A stretch of 62,000 bases of DNA from assembly GCA_009746045.1 (NCBI GenBank), contig RPFO01002176.1:197501-259500 (forward strand). Reading direction: 5' to 3'. Made by a program: the position numbers and the translations under genes. Source of the DNA: Mesostigma viride (Eukaryota; Streptophyta; Mesostigmatophyceae; Mesostigmatales; Mesostigmataceae). Every line of letters begins with the position of its first letter. Position 1 is the stretch's first letter. The notes beneath the pieces are model-generated. The model was not told the origin of the DNA. It saw only the letters and a list, made by a program, of their open reading frames with translations, and did not search any database. Below are positions 43,545 through 56,199 of this stretch, one piece after another.

Positions 43545-46126
43545 GAATGCCTTATCGGCCTAGAACAAGTAGGCTTTCGTGCTAACCTCCACATCAACGA
43601 TAGCATCACCCTCATCAATAATGGACATACTGATAGTAGAGAAGGCATGGCGCGACGACCGGGACATCGCTGGCTTTATCCTCTTTTGGGACTTTGAAAA
43701 AGCGTTTGACCGCATCATGTGCTGGGCGTACCTCCGACACATATTGATCGGCTTACTTATCGGGGTTTGGCCCACGCATCCTAACTGTCATCATGGGAAT
43801 GATCAAATCGCTAACCTGGTACATCCTTATAAACGGTCACAAATCTGCACTTGGCCACAGCTCAAGATCCCTCCCACTGGGCATGTACAAGGAGATTGTA
43901 TGTCCCCCATCTTGTTCCTACTGGCACACGCAGGATTGTTGTGGCTCCACCAACACGACCCTCGTCTGCAGGGCTTCCCGCTTGCAGGCAGTGCCAAAGG
44001 TATTGTACAGATAGCCTATGTGGATGACACTACCAATGTTTGCATCTCTCTACTACAGGAAGTGAATGCTGTCTTGGAAAATATCAACACGTACTCTGTG
44101 GCCTCACAACAACGATGCAATGTGCAAAAGTCCACGGGACTGCACATCGGCAAACCCAACCCATCCCGGAATATAACCCCCTCATCCCACCTGGCGGCCA
44201 TGACATGGGTCCAACCAGGTGAACACCATCTTTTGCACAACTGCCCCATTGGCTGCACGCTAGAGGGACGTTTGGTTGCACATCGTGCGTTTTTATATGA
44301 CGAAACCAACCACGTGGGCAAACTTGCAGGAGTGCTCCTCACGGCAGGGCGGTGGGGTAGCGTCCAGCAGATGAGCTTGCGAGGAAAATCGCTGATCGTC
44401 AACCAACTCTTGTTCTCCAAGGTCTTATACTACTGTCTGGCGCACCCTCCCAACGATTATACCATACAGCTTATCCAACGCAAAGGCAGCAATTTTGTTT
44501 GGAAACAGAAAGGTTTGATATCTCACACGGTACATGGCTAGATCAGCCGGGATATGTCCTTTATGTCCTGGTTGCACGGTGGTCTAGGGCTACACAACAT
44601 ACAATGGCGATAATGTGGTCGATGTATGCTAAACAAGTGATCAGCGTGTACATGGAAGTGAATACGCACCCTAGCTGCATGTTGGCAAAAGAGTCCCTCT
44701 CAGCTATTTACACCCATGCTAATGGCACATCATGGCACCTTGACGCTGGAGTCCTTGGCTGCACAGTGATATCATACAAGGGGCTCCCATGGTACTGGTC
44801 GCGCCTATATGGTTAGGTTATAACAAGCTCGAACCTGGGCGCCTCGTTTTTCCCACCACTCGATCGTGAGGAGGTTGCACGACAGATCCTTTATTTCAAT
44901 GATTTGATTGTGGACAATGCGCGCAAGCCCTTGGGCACGTTATACATGGGCACAACCCTTATGCTGGCTTCCTGTGCGCATCACCCCCTATTGTGAGAGT
45001 GCTTGATCTCTACGCGCCTGGCAAGGGGACAGATATCGGTTACTGGCATATACTGAAGTTAATGCTTGGGTGCAAAACATGTCGCGTTTGCGTGCCATTA
45101 TATCCTAGACTATCACTTGGAAGGCATATCCATAGCAATAGAGTACTCATGTGTGTGATCCATGCACTATATATATGCAAAGGATGTGCAGACCCTTACC
45201 ATGCGTCGCTCTAGACCCCCGTTGATTGGCCACGAATTAACTGACCATCTACGGACGCCTATTGAGATGTATCCCTCTGCTCTAGAAACTGATAGCCTCG
45301 TGACCTGTCTCATGGATAAATCACATGGTTCACAGCTGCAACTTGAATTGCACTTTTTAATTAATTATATTGGTAGTCGACCTTGTACAATCACATCCGC
45401 AATATTTGTGTTGCCCACGACTGAGGACGAACACACCCTACACAAGGATTAACGGATGCATGTCACCAAGCCTTGCCTCAAGATGTGAGGACAAACGAAG
45501 GCTCGACATGAAGGTACATGAAAGAGACTACACGCTACGTGAGAGTCCTCGTCGACTATGAACCAAACTATTCGTCATGACACACGCATGACACACGCCA
45601 GACTTGTCAGTCCAGCTAGGAATGCCAAAACTATCTTGCTGCCTGAACCATGCAAACAAAAACCGCATTCCAGTCGCCGTCCTGCATGGCTTTCTACCAC
45701 ACATGCCAACAAAAGCAAGAAGGCATCCCGACAAATCTAAATTGCTACCCTGTTGCCGATTTCATCTCCTAGAGGCTCCGGCATTTCTGTCCCTGGGAAT
45801 GTCCGGCATTGAGCCACGACCACCAAGGTCGAAGCATAATATCCTGCAAACAATCTGCACGCTCACACCTCGCGTGTGAGTGGCCCAGCAAACATTGCTT
45901 CTTATCTTTCTTTTCTAGGAGAAATCCCTTTGTAGGGCTGCCAGCGATTTCGCATTCATTCCAGCGATCTGGCCCCGCACCGCAAATTGCCCTTTTCCGT
46001 TTTCTGTCCAGCCCTCATAACGTTGACCCGCTATTCTACACCACAGAGACACCTGGCCTGTCAATAGCCTCGGCGCTGTTGAAGTCCAGCAGTCCAGCAG
46101 TCCAGCTCCAGCTCCAGCTCCAGCTC
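43545..46126 (+). pseudogene. LINE with reverse transcriptase, 5'-truncated, (CCAGCT)n tail
   Basis: The frame at 43551-43625 reads IGLEQVGFRANLHINDSITL (the RT entry motif). It shifts into 43620-44541, which carries FWDFEKAFDR, HVQGDCMSPILF and the catalytic-box variant AYVDDT. The thumb-type motif GLGLHNIQW occurs near 44565-44593, after which the frame shifts again to 44590-44816. No endonuclease domain remains; the copy is cut at about 43545. The 3' UTR from about 45176 is nearly identical to 53688-54694. Both end in CCAGCT repeats (here about four units at 46101-46126), which I read as the LINE 3' tail. It abuts the Ty3/gypsy RNase H region. The RT is non-LTR type, but the clade is not assigned. 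Confidence 0.75.
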
Positions 46127-49100
46127 GGCCAGCTTACCCGTGAGTTTGTCGCTGCCAGGTCATCAACCACAGTAGGGGCTGGTGATCAGTGACAAGTGTG
46201 AACACCCGCCCAAAGAGATATGGCCTGAAGTGCATGCTTGATGGCCCACACAACGGCTAACACTTCCCCCTCGTAGGATTAAGAGTACCGACTCTCAGCA
46301 GGGTTGTTACTCCGACTAGCGTACGCGATAACATGCTCGCGCCCCACATCGTCCTTCCACAGCCCCTAGGCCTACCTTGGACCAATCGGTGTGAAGTACG
46401 ATCGAAGGGCAGAGCATAGTCGGGGGCGCGTAGGATAGGAGCGGCAGTCAGTTCCTGTTTGATGGTATCGATGGCTCGCTGCTGCAAGCCGGACCCCACG
46501 CCCAGACATTGCCCTTCTTCAACAACTCAGTCAGGGGTTTGACTTTCAATGGTGCTGAAATTCTGAATATATCCTCGATAATACCCAGCTAGCCCGAGAT
46601 ACGCGCGCACGTACCCCCGAGATGTCGATGGGCACTGCGGCGTTGCTGATGCATGGCTTCCACTTAATTGGCTGCCTCAGGGGTCCGGCCACCCGGTACA
46701 ATCTGATGGCCGAGAAACCCTATGGTCTGCTGTCCGAACTTGCACTTTTCAGGGTGCAGCCGCATGTTGGCCTTATCTAGGGCGATCCGAACCTGATTGA
46801 GGCCGGTGAGCTAAGTGCTGGTCAAACGTCTCGCTAAAGACAATGACATCGTCTATGTAGCAGGCTGCAAATGGCAACCCTGTAATCGCGTATGACCCAT
46901 CACTGACCCTGCCAGCACCTGCATGGTCCATGGCACGTTGGAACACCGCACTAGCGTTGCGATGTCCGAATGGCATGCGAACCCACTCGATCGTACAGAC
47001 GGGTCCCACCCCAAAAGGCCAGCTTGCGCTGATCTGCCTCCACGACCTTGATCTGATGGAAGCCGCTACGTAAATCTAGCGACGACACATACTTGACCTG
47101 GGGAGATATTTTATCCAAAACATCATCGACCCGAGGCATGGGGTACCTATCAACAGGAGTGTGCGCGTTCAGCTGACGCAGGTCAGTGGCCATGCGCATA
47201 CCTGTCCGCTCGCCTGTGATGGTGTCCTTCTTGGGTGCAACCACCGTGGCAGCTGCATAACTGGAGGATGAAGCGCGGATGATCCCAGATGCCTCTAGCT
47301 CTCGACAGTTAGCATCTACGAATTCCAGCTCAGACTGTCGGGTTCAGCCTAAACTGTGACTTCTTACACGCCTTGGGACAATCGCGTTTGATGTGCCCAT
47401 CCGGCTGACCGCACGCGTACAGGAAGCAGCCTGATTTGTACATAGTGCACACTGGTGGGTGCGCCCAGCGCGCCTTGCACGCCCTGCGCCTCCTGAGTCC
47501 CATTCGATGTCGGCGGACGACCGCCTCCGCCTCGACCACCACCGCGACCCCGACCACCGTAGCTAGCCACTGCCGCCGCCACCACGACTGACACCGCCGC
47601 TGCCACCCTGACCGCCACCGCCGCTGCCCCCGTGCCCGGCGTTGCCACCACCCTGACTGCCGACATATTCACCGCGCCCCGCACCATGCAGGAAGCCGCT
47701 GGCCACCCTTGACCGCGATGGCCTTCTCCATCTCGATCAGCCAATGATCTTCTTGCGCATGCATCTCAGCCAGCTCAGACGAGATACCCTTCTCGCCTTC
47801 CGCACGCTTACTGTAATTCCCAAGCAGCCGCTTGAATGCCGCACAGAGAGTCACCAAAGTCCACTCCCCACCGGGCGGCTCCCGAAGATCGATGGCCAGC
47901 AGGGGCACTGCACTCCGCCATAACCGGCAAGCCTTGCATGGTCTGCGTATAATCAGGCACTAGCTTTGCCCGCAAACGCGAGGATCCGGTCAAGGGAGAA
48001 AGCTGGATCCTCACCGGCCTCGGCGACGGTGAACGCTCCATTCCATATCGCGGTGGCCTTGACGTGCTCAACTGGCCGGGTACTCCAGCCGCAGTTGCTG
48101 CCACAGCTGCTCTGCCGGGTCGACATCGAAGATGATCGAGTCGAGATCCGGTGTGCCCATGTCCGTGAGCGCAAACCAGATGTCCGTGCGATGACACCGG
48201 CCCACGAGCGCTCGGTAATGCTGGACCAAAACCTGGACCTTCTTCTTGGTCAGGTCATGAAAAAAGAGGTGAATAAAATCCATCACCATCTCATGGCGAA
48301 GAGGATACCCCGAGGCGTAACGATAGGTGTTACAATGAGCTCGGAAGTCTGAGTTCATAGGCTTCCTCTAACGTCACACCCGTGCCTGCTGAGGTGAACT
48401 TCTCGCGAAGCTCCACCTTGGGCAGCGATGGCACACGAGTGCATTCGCCATGCACGCCGTACGGCATGTGGTGGGGTCGCTGGACGTCGTCGCCCTCACT
48501 CCATGGTATGCTGGCTGGCTCGATCCCGATCGACTTGGCCCCAGCCGAAGTCTGACCGAGTGCCGCCAAGCCTAGGCCGCCCTGCGGTGCCACTCAACGG
48601 CGTTGCTACCGCCGTCATGGGTGGCCGACCTGTGCTAAACAAGCCACCTGATGCTCCCCCCCTGGGGGCTGCACCATACCCGCCGCGCCACGATAACGTG
48701 CCTTGGTTGGGTGCCCGTAGGTTCCCCCCCAGCGTATAAGATGCGTCGGCAGTCGACCGGGTGCATGCCTACCCGACCGACGTTCGGCTGCAGCTCGTCA
48801 TCCTGCGTCATTTCCCAGTCGCCCCGCCGTTGACCGCTTGGTCCGGCGCGTGGCTGACTGGGTTCAACGTTGCGTAGCGGACCTGTCCCATGCACTGCGC
48901 TCTTCGTCGAAGTGCCCGCGTTGGTCGCGCAGCGCCTCATATGTCGCCGCGCTTCCTCGGCAGCGGCCTCCTCGTCGGCAGCCTGCCTGGCCTCGGCGTC
49001 GCGTTGGGCCGCAGCTTAATTGGCAGGCGCGTGCAGCTTCCGTGGTTGCCTCCGCCTGCCGCCGTTGCTCAGCGCGCTCCGTAGCACGCCTCGCTTCAGC

Positions 49101-49590
49101 CGTAGATTCCGCGCGCTCCAAAGCAAGTCGCACAGTTTCTTCAACAAGCGTCGCCTGTTGCGATAATTGCGTCGCTTGCTGAGCTCGGAGTGCCGCCAGC
49201 TCTGCCGCGCTTGCTCTTGCAGCAGGCGCATGGCACTTGGGTAAGAGCACCACCGTCCCCTGCCGAAGAAAGGGAAGGCGCTCCATTACCTAACGAAGCG
49301 GTGTCCGCACTAGTGCCGAGAAGACCGCTGGGCGAGTCAGTAACTTGCTTGACCGCCCGTAGCTGCCAGCGCTGACCCACCATGCACTGCCTGATGCTGT
49401 GGGGTCAGTTCCTGACATGTTGATGTTGGTATCGACCCTGGAGAGCTCCTGCCCGTCGGTGTCGACGCCCGTGTTGGCACAGCCGGCGTGGCTTGCCAAA
49501 AACGCTGTGACCGACCTACTGTATAGTGTGATATGACATAAACTGCCACAACCATGCACTACTAAGTTGCAACGGTCTAATCTGAAAGAC
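46127..49590 (-). pseudogene. Ty3/gypsy retrotransposon gag-pol remnant
   Basis: The minus strand reads, in broken frames, a Gag from about 49430: a coiled-coil region rich in Ala/Arg/Glu at 49286-48864, then a Gly/Arg-rich tail, then a nucleocapsid knuckle C-X4-C-X5-H-X4-C at about 47425-47370. Pol follows: RT pieces RMATDLRQLNAHTPVDRYPMP and YVSSLDLRSGFHQIKV (47200-47040), FAACYIDDVIVFS (about 46875-46835), and RNase H pieces AYASRSNNPAES and TDHQPLLWL with KLTGKLA (46330-46135). The catalytic YIDD is kept. Integrase is absent: the element is cut at 46126 by the LINE tail. On the other side a TTAA transposon interrupts it at 49591. No LTR or primer-binding site was identified. Confidence 0.8.
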
Positions 49591-49594
49591 TTAA

Positions 49595-52500
49595 CCCTTA
49601 AATGGTACTGACTGATATTTATAGCGGGCAGTACCAACTGCCCGCTACAAATAGCGGACAGTTGGTTGGGAGCATAACGCGAATGCCAGTAGGTATTTCC
49701 ATGATATTTTTAGCCATGCAGGCGTCTTCAGCTAGATGTGTACTACGTCCCGTACCTAACTAAACATCACTACATTCTGACAAGTACACAGGGACTAATT
49801 ATTGACCAAAGTACAGGGGGTACCCTTTTCAATGGGACGAAAACGTGAATGTAAAATATTGACATCCGTGCAGATTTGCCGCCATGGCGGTGCAGAAAAC
49901 TGACTGGCGCAGGAGCGTCGATGCATGGATTCGTTCCAAAATTTGTAGGCACTCTTTATTCGTCATAAGGATGCTATAGACCTAGTTGCGCAACCTCTAA
50001 CGAGGCGCGCAATCATCTCGGGCTGGTTTTTATTGCGTCAACACGCGTTCACTACCACGGGGATGCCGATGAAGCTAGCACTTGGTATTTGCCGTTTTAT
50101 CATTGAATATTTTGCAACGATTAACTTTCTTATGATGTATATCGCATAGTTCATCAGCGCTGTGGGCCAGGGAAGCCTCGGGGCATCGTTTCTGTCATGA
50201 GCTTGCTACCTGTCAGACAGCCTTTTTTGCGGTAGTTGGACCTGGCGCAGTTTGCAGTCCCTGCCGCTGCCGTGAAGGAGGTAAAGTGGTTTTATCGTTC
50301 GGTAAGTAATCCCGGACTTATTATTAAGGTTTCGTGCTACGTGTTAAAGCTCCCTCCTTACTACTTTTATGTAATGGTTTGTCGTGGTGGCTGTGTACAA
50401 CCATTTCGCCCAGTTTATCATCCGTGTGCTCATGGTTAGCTGCGTCTTCATCCTATATACTAGAGTAACGATCGATGTAATGCTTAAATATGTTGTGCAT
50501 GGTATTGTGATGGGTTTTCTTGCCTACATTCTTTGGAAAGATGGTATCTTGGCCAGGTTTTGGTTAGCTTTTTGGTTTTGTTAGTAGAGGACACCCCATA
50601 GCCAGTTAGCAGCTAGTATGATAAAGCCCAGCATACAGGGAGCACTAGCTAGCATTGTCATTGAGCTAGGCTTACTTGCACTTGTTTATTACAGCATCAG
50701 CACAAGAAAAAAGTGAGCATCGTGTTTGGCTTGTGTGGTTTCAAGGTACGTGTGCCCTTACCATGCTATGATACGTACAAATGTGACTGTGCATAGGCGT
50801 GGTTACCTATCTTTATCACTACAATACGCTTCCGCGGACACCTTTTTCAGCGGGGAAAGTGCCCCCGGGCTTCCGGGGCAAATTCAGCAAGCGCTGCGGA
50901 ACTTAGATACTAAAATTTCGTTTTTGGTTCGTACCGTACAGCCAATCATTTTGCGCCCGGATCAAATTGTGATCTGGGCACTGAACACAAAAATTTCAGC
51001 GGAACGTACGAAAAACCAACGCAACTACAGAAAATTTTCAGTGACGAAACTGTAGTACCGTGTACCAAGCAAAGTATAGTAGGACTTCGCTAAAATCACG
51101 TTCGGAATTTTTCCCCGCAAGATTCCCCCGCAAGATTCCCCCGCACGATTCCCCCCGCTAGGTTCAGGCTCCAGTCGATGCTCGCCAAATGGCGCAAAAA
51201 AAGAAACATATGTTAAAATCAACGGTGCAAATCCTCGTTACCGCTCGGGTAACATTCTCACTCATTTCGCGTCTCCTACGAACCGTATTGTAGTGTATGC
51301 TATGATGGATGTTCTGCAGCCTGGACAGGATGTAATTAGCATGTTTGATCATCCATGATGTTTTTTGTTGCTAGGGGATAAGAATTTAGCTTTGTAATGC
51401 TAGCAAACGTCACCAGCCAAACTGTCCGCTATTTATAGCGGGCAGTTATTTTTAGTGCCGCAGCTGGGTCCCTGGGACAACCCATGATGTCAGTGTTCAG
51501 AGGCCCCTACTGGCTTCCCATTCAACTGCCTTGGCAAGACCAGGACCAACAAGCGTGATTTGACATCCAATATTGCATTATATGTGTCTCTTTTCTCGCA
51601 CCCTGCGCACCCCCTGCCAGGGGCCGGGGTGCTATATTTAGCACCCATAGGACATTGCAATATGACCAATGACGTGACCCCCAAGGAGGTCCATATATGT
51701 GTGTGCTTTGGTCCCAATATGGATACTAAAATTGTTATTAGGTTGGTTTGTGGGCATTATGATGCCAAGTTGTTAACTGACTGATATTTATAACAGTGAG
51801 TTGGATACCATTTAACCCCTAAATGGTCTTGCTGCCGATTTTCCGCCAAAAATCGAGTTCCAGCCGATGCATCGGCCCCTTCTCGGGGGACCAGATGCCG
51901 CGAAATCTATTGAGAATTAGGAAAAGTTTAGCTGAGAAGATCGGAAGTTTATAAAATTCTTCACAGCATGGTACTAGGGTTTGCATACTTTTGACAAAGT
52001 TATAGAGGTGTTCTGGCCGGTCAAAGTACAAGGGGTCAGGGTACTTTTTCACGTACAACGTGCATTCCGGAAAACGACGACCTGGCCATGGCGGCTTGCG
52101 CCCACGCATGGCATTTACGTTTGCGTTCGAATTTTCTGTCCAAACTTAGGATATTGATTTTAAACGTCCTAAAGATCATACAGGCCAATTTTTGGTTCGC
52201 GGGAATGCCATTTGATAGGTGTCGGCAGCGTTCTTGCTGGAAAAAACTGCGATCAGGCCGGACGATAGAAACGTTGACAGCAATACCTTTCCGGCGTATT
52301 TTAAAGGATATATCGGTTTCTTTTTACTTTTTATGATACATAGTAGTCGTAAACGTGCAAGGGTGGCCAGAAATCGCCGAATCCAGCGACCATGCTGCAC
52401 AGCTTTGGTGTGCCGAAATGCGCCATTTTGCGGCCACCGCCTGGGCCAAGGTAACGCCATCCATGCCTGGTAAAGCTTAAGCATCGTTTTCCTATCGATG

Positions 52501-53511
52501 TTTGACATTTATATATACGTTCTAGCTTGTGTAGCACATTCTTTTTGCACTATTCATGCTCTTTCTTGACCCTGGCCTGGCCCCTTTCTAAAACACCATT
52601 CTTAGATGCTTCCCTCAGTCAGTTGACCTGCCACAGGGTGATGGTGATAAGTTTTAGAGGCTGTATGGGTTTGAATACCTCCATATATGTTTGTTATACA
52701 TTTCCCATACACATATTGCATGAGTGTGAGGCAGTTGGCTGGTCTCTGTGGCATCATCAAGCACGTAACTGGTGAGTAAAAGCTTCCCATTGACAGCATG
52801 TGCCACCAGGTGTGCTGGCCATCACCTGGCAAGCTATAGCAGCTTAGGCCTAGTTTATCCTTGCTAGGGCAGGCTGAAATAGGCTCAACACCACTAGTTT
52901 GTTGGTGGCTGCCTCCTAGAATGCATGCCTTGCGTAGGGTGTCCGTACCACGTTACCTACGTGCATGGACAAGGTGGCACCTGCACATAGGTGCCATGTA
53001 AGGGCAGTGTGATGATGCAGTTATGTTTCCCCATCATTGTGGAAGGGAAATGTATTGTTTGGCATGGTTGGTGGCCATATTAGGAGGTCGTATGCCCACC
53101 CCTACTCCCTTGGTTGCTTTTTACCAACGGTACCCCTATGGGATGTACTGGGTGTAACTGCTGGTATACCCACCCAAATGATGACCCCAATGGCTCAAAC
53201 TGTTCAGCAACTAGTTGTTTATCATCCCTGAAGTGGTAGGTGCCTAGGTCTTATAACATAATTCAAAATGCACATTCTACCAAAAATGAAAACGCGCGTC
53301 TTTACCCCCCTGACTTTGACGGCAGTTAAACATGGCCTACCCTGCATATATGTGAGGTTGTGATATACCAACCCGAAGGGCAACTCATGGACATGCTTGG
53401 CCCCCAAGGACAGCCATTGGATATGGGTAGGTTGGATGGCATCTGGTTTGCAAAATTGTGAAGATCCAGCCGATTTATCGGCAGGATCTCAGACCATTTA
53501 GGGGTTAAGGG
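49595..53511. mobile_element. TTAA-target (piggyBac-like) element 1, host of a nested copy
   Basis: The left end reads TTAA|CCCTTAAATGGTA at 49591-49607. The right terminal repeat is split: ATACCATTTAA ends at 51815, and GGG|TTAA follows at 53509-53515 after the nested element. Rejoined, the right end is the exact inverse of the left for at least 13 bp. Without the nested element the unit is about 2.22 kb. Near the left end, 49614-49650 is a strong hairpin (TAGCGGGCAGT/ACTGCCCGCTA). The subterminal ACTGACTGATATTTATA occurs near both ends. No transposase ORF is recognisable, so it is probably non-autonomous. The flanks TTAA are the target duplication (49591-49594, 53512-53515). Confidence 0.8.
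51816..53504. mobile_element. TTAA-target (piggyBac-like) element 2, nested in element 1
   Basis: The ends are TTAA|CCCCTAAATGGTCT (from 51812) and AGACCATTTAGGGG|TTAA (to 53508), a perfect 14-bp inverted repeat with TTAA duplication. The length is 1689 bp. Subterminal palindromes GCCGATGCATCGGC (about 51863) and GCCGATTTATCGGC (about 53469) mark both sides. The termini resemble those of element 1 (CCC(T/C)TAAATGGT), so the two belong to related families. No transposase was recognised in any frame. Confidence 0.85.
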
Positions 53512-53515
53512 TTAA

Positions 53516-53687
53516 CGGTTGATCAGGCCACTATGTGTGCTAGTCTTCCCCAGAAAACTGCACACCGTCTCTCTTTGCTGAAATGAAAATTTTTCCTCAA
53601 TTGCTATCACTATCTGATTTGAAGTCTAAAAGCTTTCAATTAAATCCTGCGTCCAGGATCCTTTGCAGATGGAGGTAGTCTCTTTCA
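53516..53687. other. Sequence between TTAA element and LINE copy 2
   Basis: About 170 bp with no ORF. If the TTAA element is removed, it becomes continuous with the Gag side of the Ty3/gypsy remnant, so it may be its 5' leader. Confidence 0.35.
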
Positions 53688-54694
53688 TGTAAAGGATGTG
53701 CAGACGCTTACCATGCGTCGCTCTAGACCCCCGTTGATTGGCCACGAATTAACTGACCATCTACGGACGCCTATTGAGATGTATCCCTCTGCTCTAGAAA
53801 CTGATAGCCTCGTGACCTGTCTCATGGATAAATCACATGGTTCACAGCTGCAACTTGAATTGCACTTTTTAATTAATTATTATATCGGTAGTCGACCTTG
53901 TACAATCACATCCGCAATATTTGTGTTGCCCACGACTGAGGACGAACACACCCTACACAAGGATTAACGGATGCATGTCACCAAGCCTTGCCTCAAGATG
54001 TGAGGACAAACGAAGGCTCGACATGAAGGTACATGAAAGAGACTACACGCTACGTGAGAGTCCTCGTCGACTATGAACCAAACTATTCGTCATGACACAC
54101 GCATGACACACGCCAGACTTGTCAGTCCAGCTAGGAATGCCAAAACTATCTTGCTGCCTGAACCATGCAAACAAAAACCGCATTCCAGTCGCCGTCCTGC
54201 ATGGCTTTCTACCACACATGCCAACAAAAGCAAGAAGGCATCCCGACAAATCTAAATTGCTACCCTGTTGCCGATTTCATCTCCTAGAGGCTCCGGCATT
54301 TCTGTCCCTGGGAATGTCCGGCATTGAGCCACGACCACCAAGGTCGAAGCATAATATCCTGCAAACAATCTGCACGCTCACACCTCGCGTGTGAGTGGCC
54401 CAGCAAACATTGCTTCTTATCTTTCTTTTCTAGGAGAAATCCCTTTGTAGGGCTGCCAGCGATTTCGCATTCATTCCAGCGATCTGGCCCCGCACCGCAA
54501 ATTGCCCTTTTCCGTTTTCTGTCCAGCCCTCATAACGTTGACCCGCTATTCTACACCACAAAGACACCTGGCCTGTCAATAGCCTCGGCGCTGTTGAAGT
54601 CCAGCAGTCCAGCAGTCCAGCTCCAGCTCCAGCTCCAGCTCCAGCTCCAGCTCCAGCTCCAGCTCCAGCTCCAGCTCCAGCTCCAGCTCCAGCT
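53688..54694 (+). mobile_element. 5'-truncated LINE copy 2 (3' UTR only) with (CCAGCT)13 tail
   Basis: About 950 bp are almost identical to 45176-46126: a C/G difference near the start, a TAT insertion near 53880, and one base near 54562 are the main changes. It ends in about 13 CCAGCT units (54617-54694) where copy 1 has about four. No RT is present. The shared end in a hexamer tract of different length fits a LINE 3' tail better than a long terminal repeat. Confidence 0.75.
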
Positions 54695-54966
54695 GTCCAC
54701 TAACTCGCGTATGATCCTCTCGACGCTGCACACTTGTGCTGCCGTCCGCTCAATTCCAGTGCTGCACGCCCGAGTCTGTGCCTGGCCCGGCGCGCCTGCC
54801 CCTGCCCATATGCTGCAAGTGCTAGTGTCCCCCCGGCCTCCCGGGCACTATAGCCCTTGTCGAAAATGCGCAGAAAACAAATTCCTTGCGCACGTCACCG
54901 GTCTGCGCATAGTGGGCGCCCGGACATGACATAGCTTGCGTCCGTGACAAGCGGAGCTCGCGGTGC

Positions 54967-56190
54967 ATGGACGTCGGTCGCCGACTTTCGGACGTCCAGG
55001 TTGCAATCTTGATCCGGCTGTATTACTTGGCGGTACGACAAGGTGTGCTGATGCCAACGACATGTGCTCTGAGGCGCGCCATGTGGCAGCCGCCACGGTG
55101 GTGGCCAGGCCACCCAAGCCGGCAGAGGAGCTGCCCAAGATGCCAAAGTGTAGTGCCAGTTGGCTGGGGACCTGCCACAGCTAGCATCCCCGGGCTCAGC
55201 AGCGACGTCGACAGCGTCGCAGCAGGCGACAGCAACGCGGCGTCGCCACCGGCATCGGCAGCGACCCTGCCCGCGGCGGCATCTAAGACAGCGGCACCCG
55301 TGGGCGGCCCGTCTACTCCGGCAGTGGCAGCGACAGCGACAGCGGCAGCGACTCGATCCCGGGCGCGGGCGGAGGTCAAGCGCCAGTCGCCTCCCCACGG
55401 CACCCCCGCCGCTGAGTCGGAACCGTCGGCATCCACCGACAACACCGACGCCATCAACACCCCCCCCCCCGCGAAGGCGGGTGCTTCGGCACCCCCATCG
55501 CAGTCCCAAGCCCCCGGCAAGGGCAATTAGGGACCTGCCACCGCCCAGGCTGTGGCAAGGGATCGTCCATCTCCCCCAGGGGAGGAGGATGTGGAAATGG
55601 AGACAGCCGAGGCGCGCATCCCTGGGGATGACGTCGTCTCGCTCCGTGATCCAGCCCTTTTGCGTGCAGTTCAGCGCTGCGCCCAGGGCATCCAAGGGGT
55701 GGCCAGCGAAAGGCTGGACGACAAGTTGGCTGAATATGCCAGCTTGTTGTGTGCAGTCATGTATCACCTGCTCGATCAACCCTCCATCGATCGAGCCGAT
55801 GACGAGGAGGATGTGCCAGGCACTCTTCCCGCCCTGCAGACCTTGCTGTTAGGCAAGAAGAGGCAGGGTGAATCTGGCCACGATGGTGGAGATGGTGCAG
55901 CAGTTGCACCGGGTGTGCTTGGAGCAGGTACGTATCTCCCCACTTGGTTCAATGCGTGTACAGACGGGGAGCCAGCGGGGGGGCCGGAAGCGCGGCAGTC
56001 AAGTTCATCTAGTAGTGAGGACAGTGATGTTTCTCTCTCCCCCACCTTTGAGCAATGGGAGGCAGCTAGGGCACGCAAGAGGCAGGCACAGAGGCAGGGT
56101 GTGCAGGGGGGCATGGACTCACCATCTTCACCAGCACATGTTGTGCAGGTACGTACCCAACACGTACCCAGTGCAGCCAGCCACGCGTAG
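54967..56190 (+). CDS. Unassigned GC-rich reading frame with an in-frame TAG
   Basis: ATG at 54967; 187 codons to TAG at 55528-55530, then the same frame stays open for a further 219 codons to 56190. I do not recognise the protein. The first part is Ala/Thr/Pro-rich; the second has a helical stretch (LLRAVQRCAQGIQGVASERL, about 55657-55716) and a Ser/Glu-rich tail. Good donor-like sites (GAGCAG|GTACGTAT at 55929, GTGCAG|GTACGTAC at 56149) and an acceptor-like CCACCGCCCAG at 55544 suggest a spliced gene; a short intron could remove the TAG. It could also be a decayed transposon gag. It lies just after the LINE tail. Confidence 0.4.
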
Positions 56191-56199
56191 CATGCCCTC

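Noticed and set aside
49637-53500. Transposase genes within the TTAA elements
   Set aside because: The longest frames (about 60-110 codons) show no DDD/E pattern or piggyBac-type motifs; the elements are probably non-autonomous.
45176-54694. The 950-bp direct repeats as LTRs of the gypsy element
   Set aside because: The repeat is continuous with LINE RT on one side, both copies end in variable CCAGCT tracts, and no primer-binding site or TG/CA borders were found.
55528-55530. A second programmed readthrough at TAG
   Set aside because: The context AAT-TAG-GGA lacks a CARYYA or CGG/CUA motif, and no strong stem-loop follows at the required distance.
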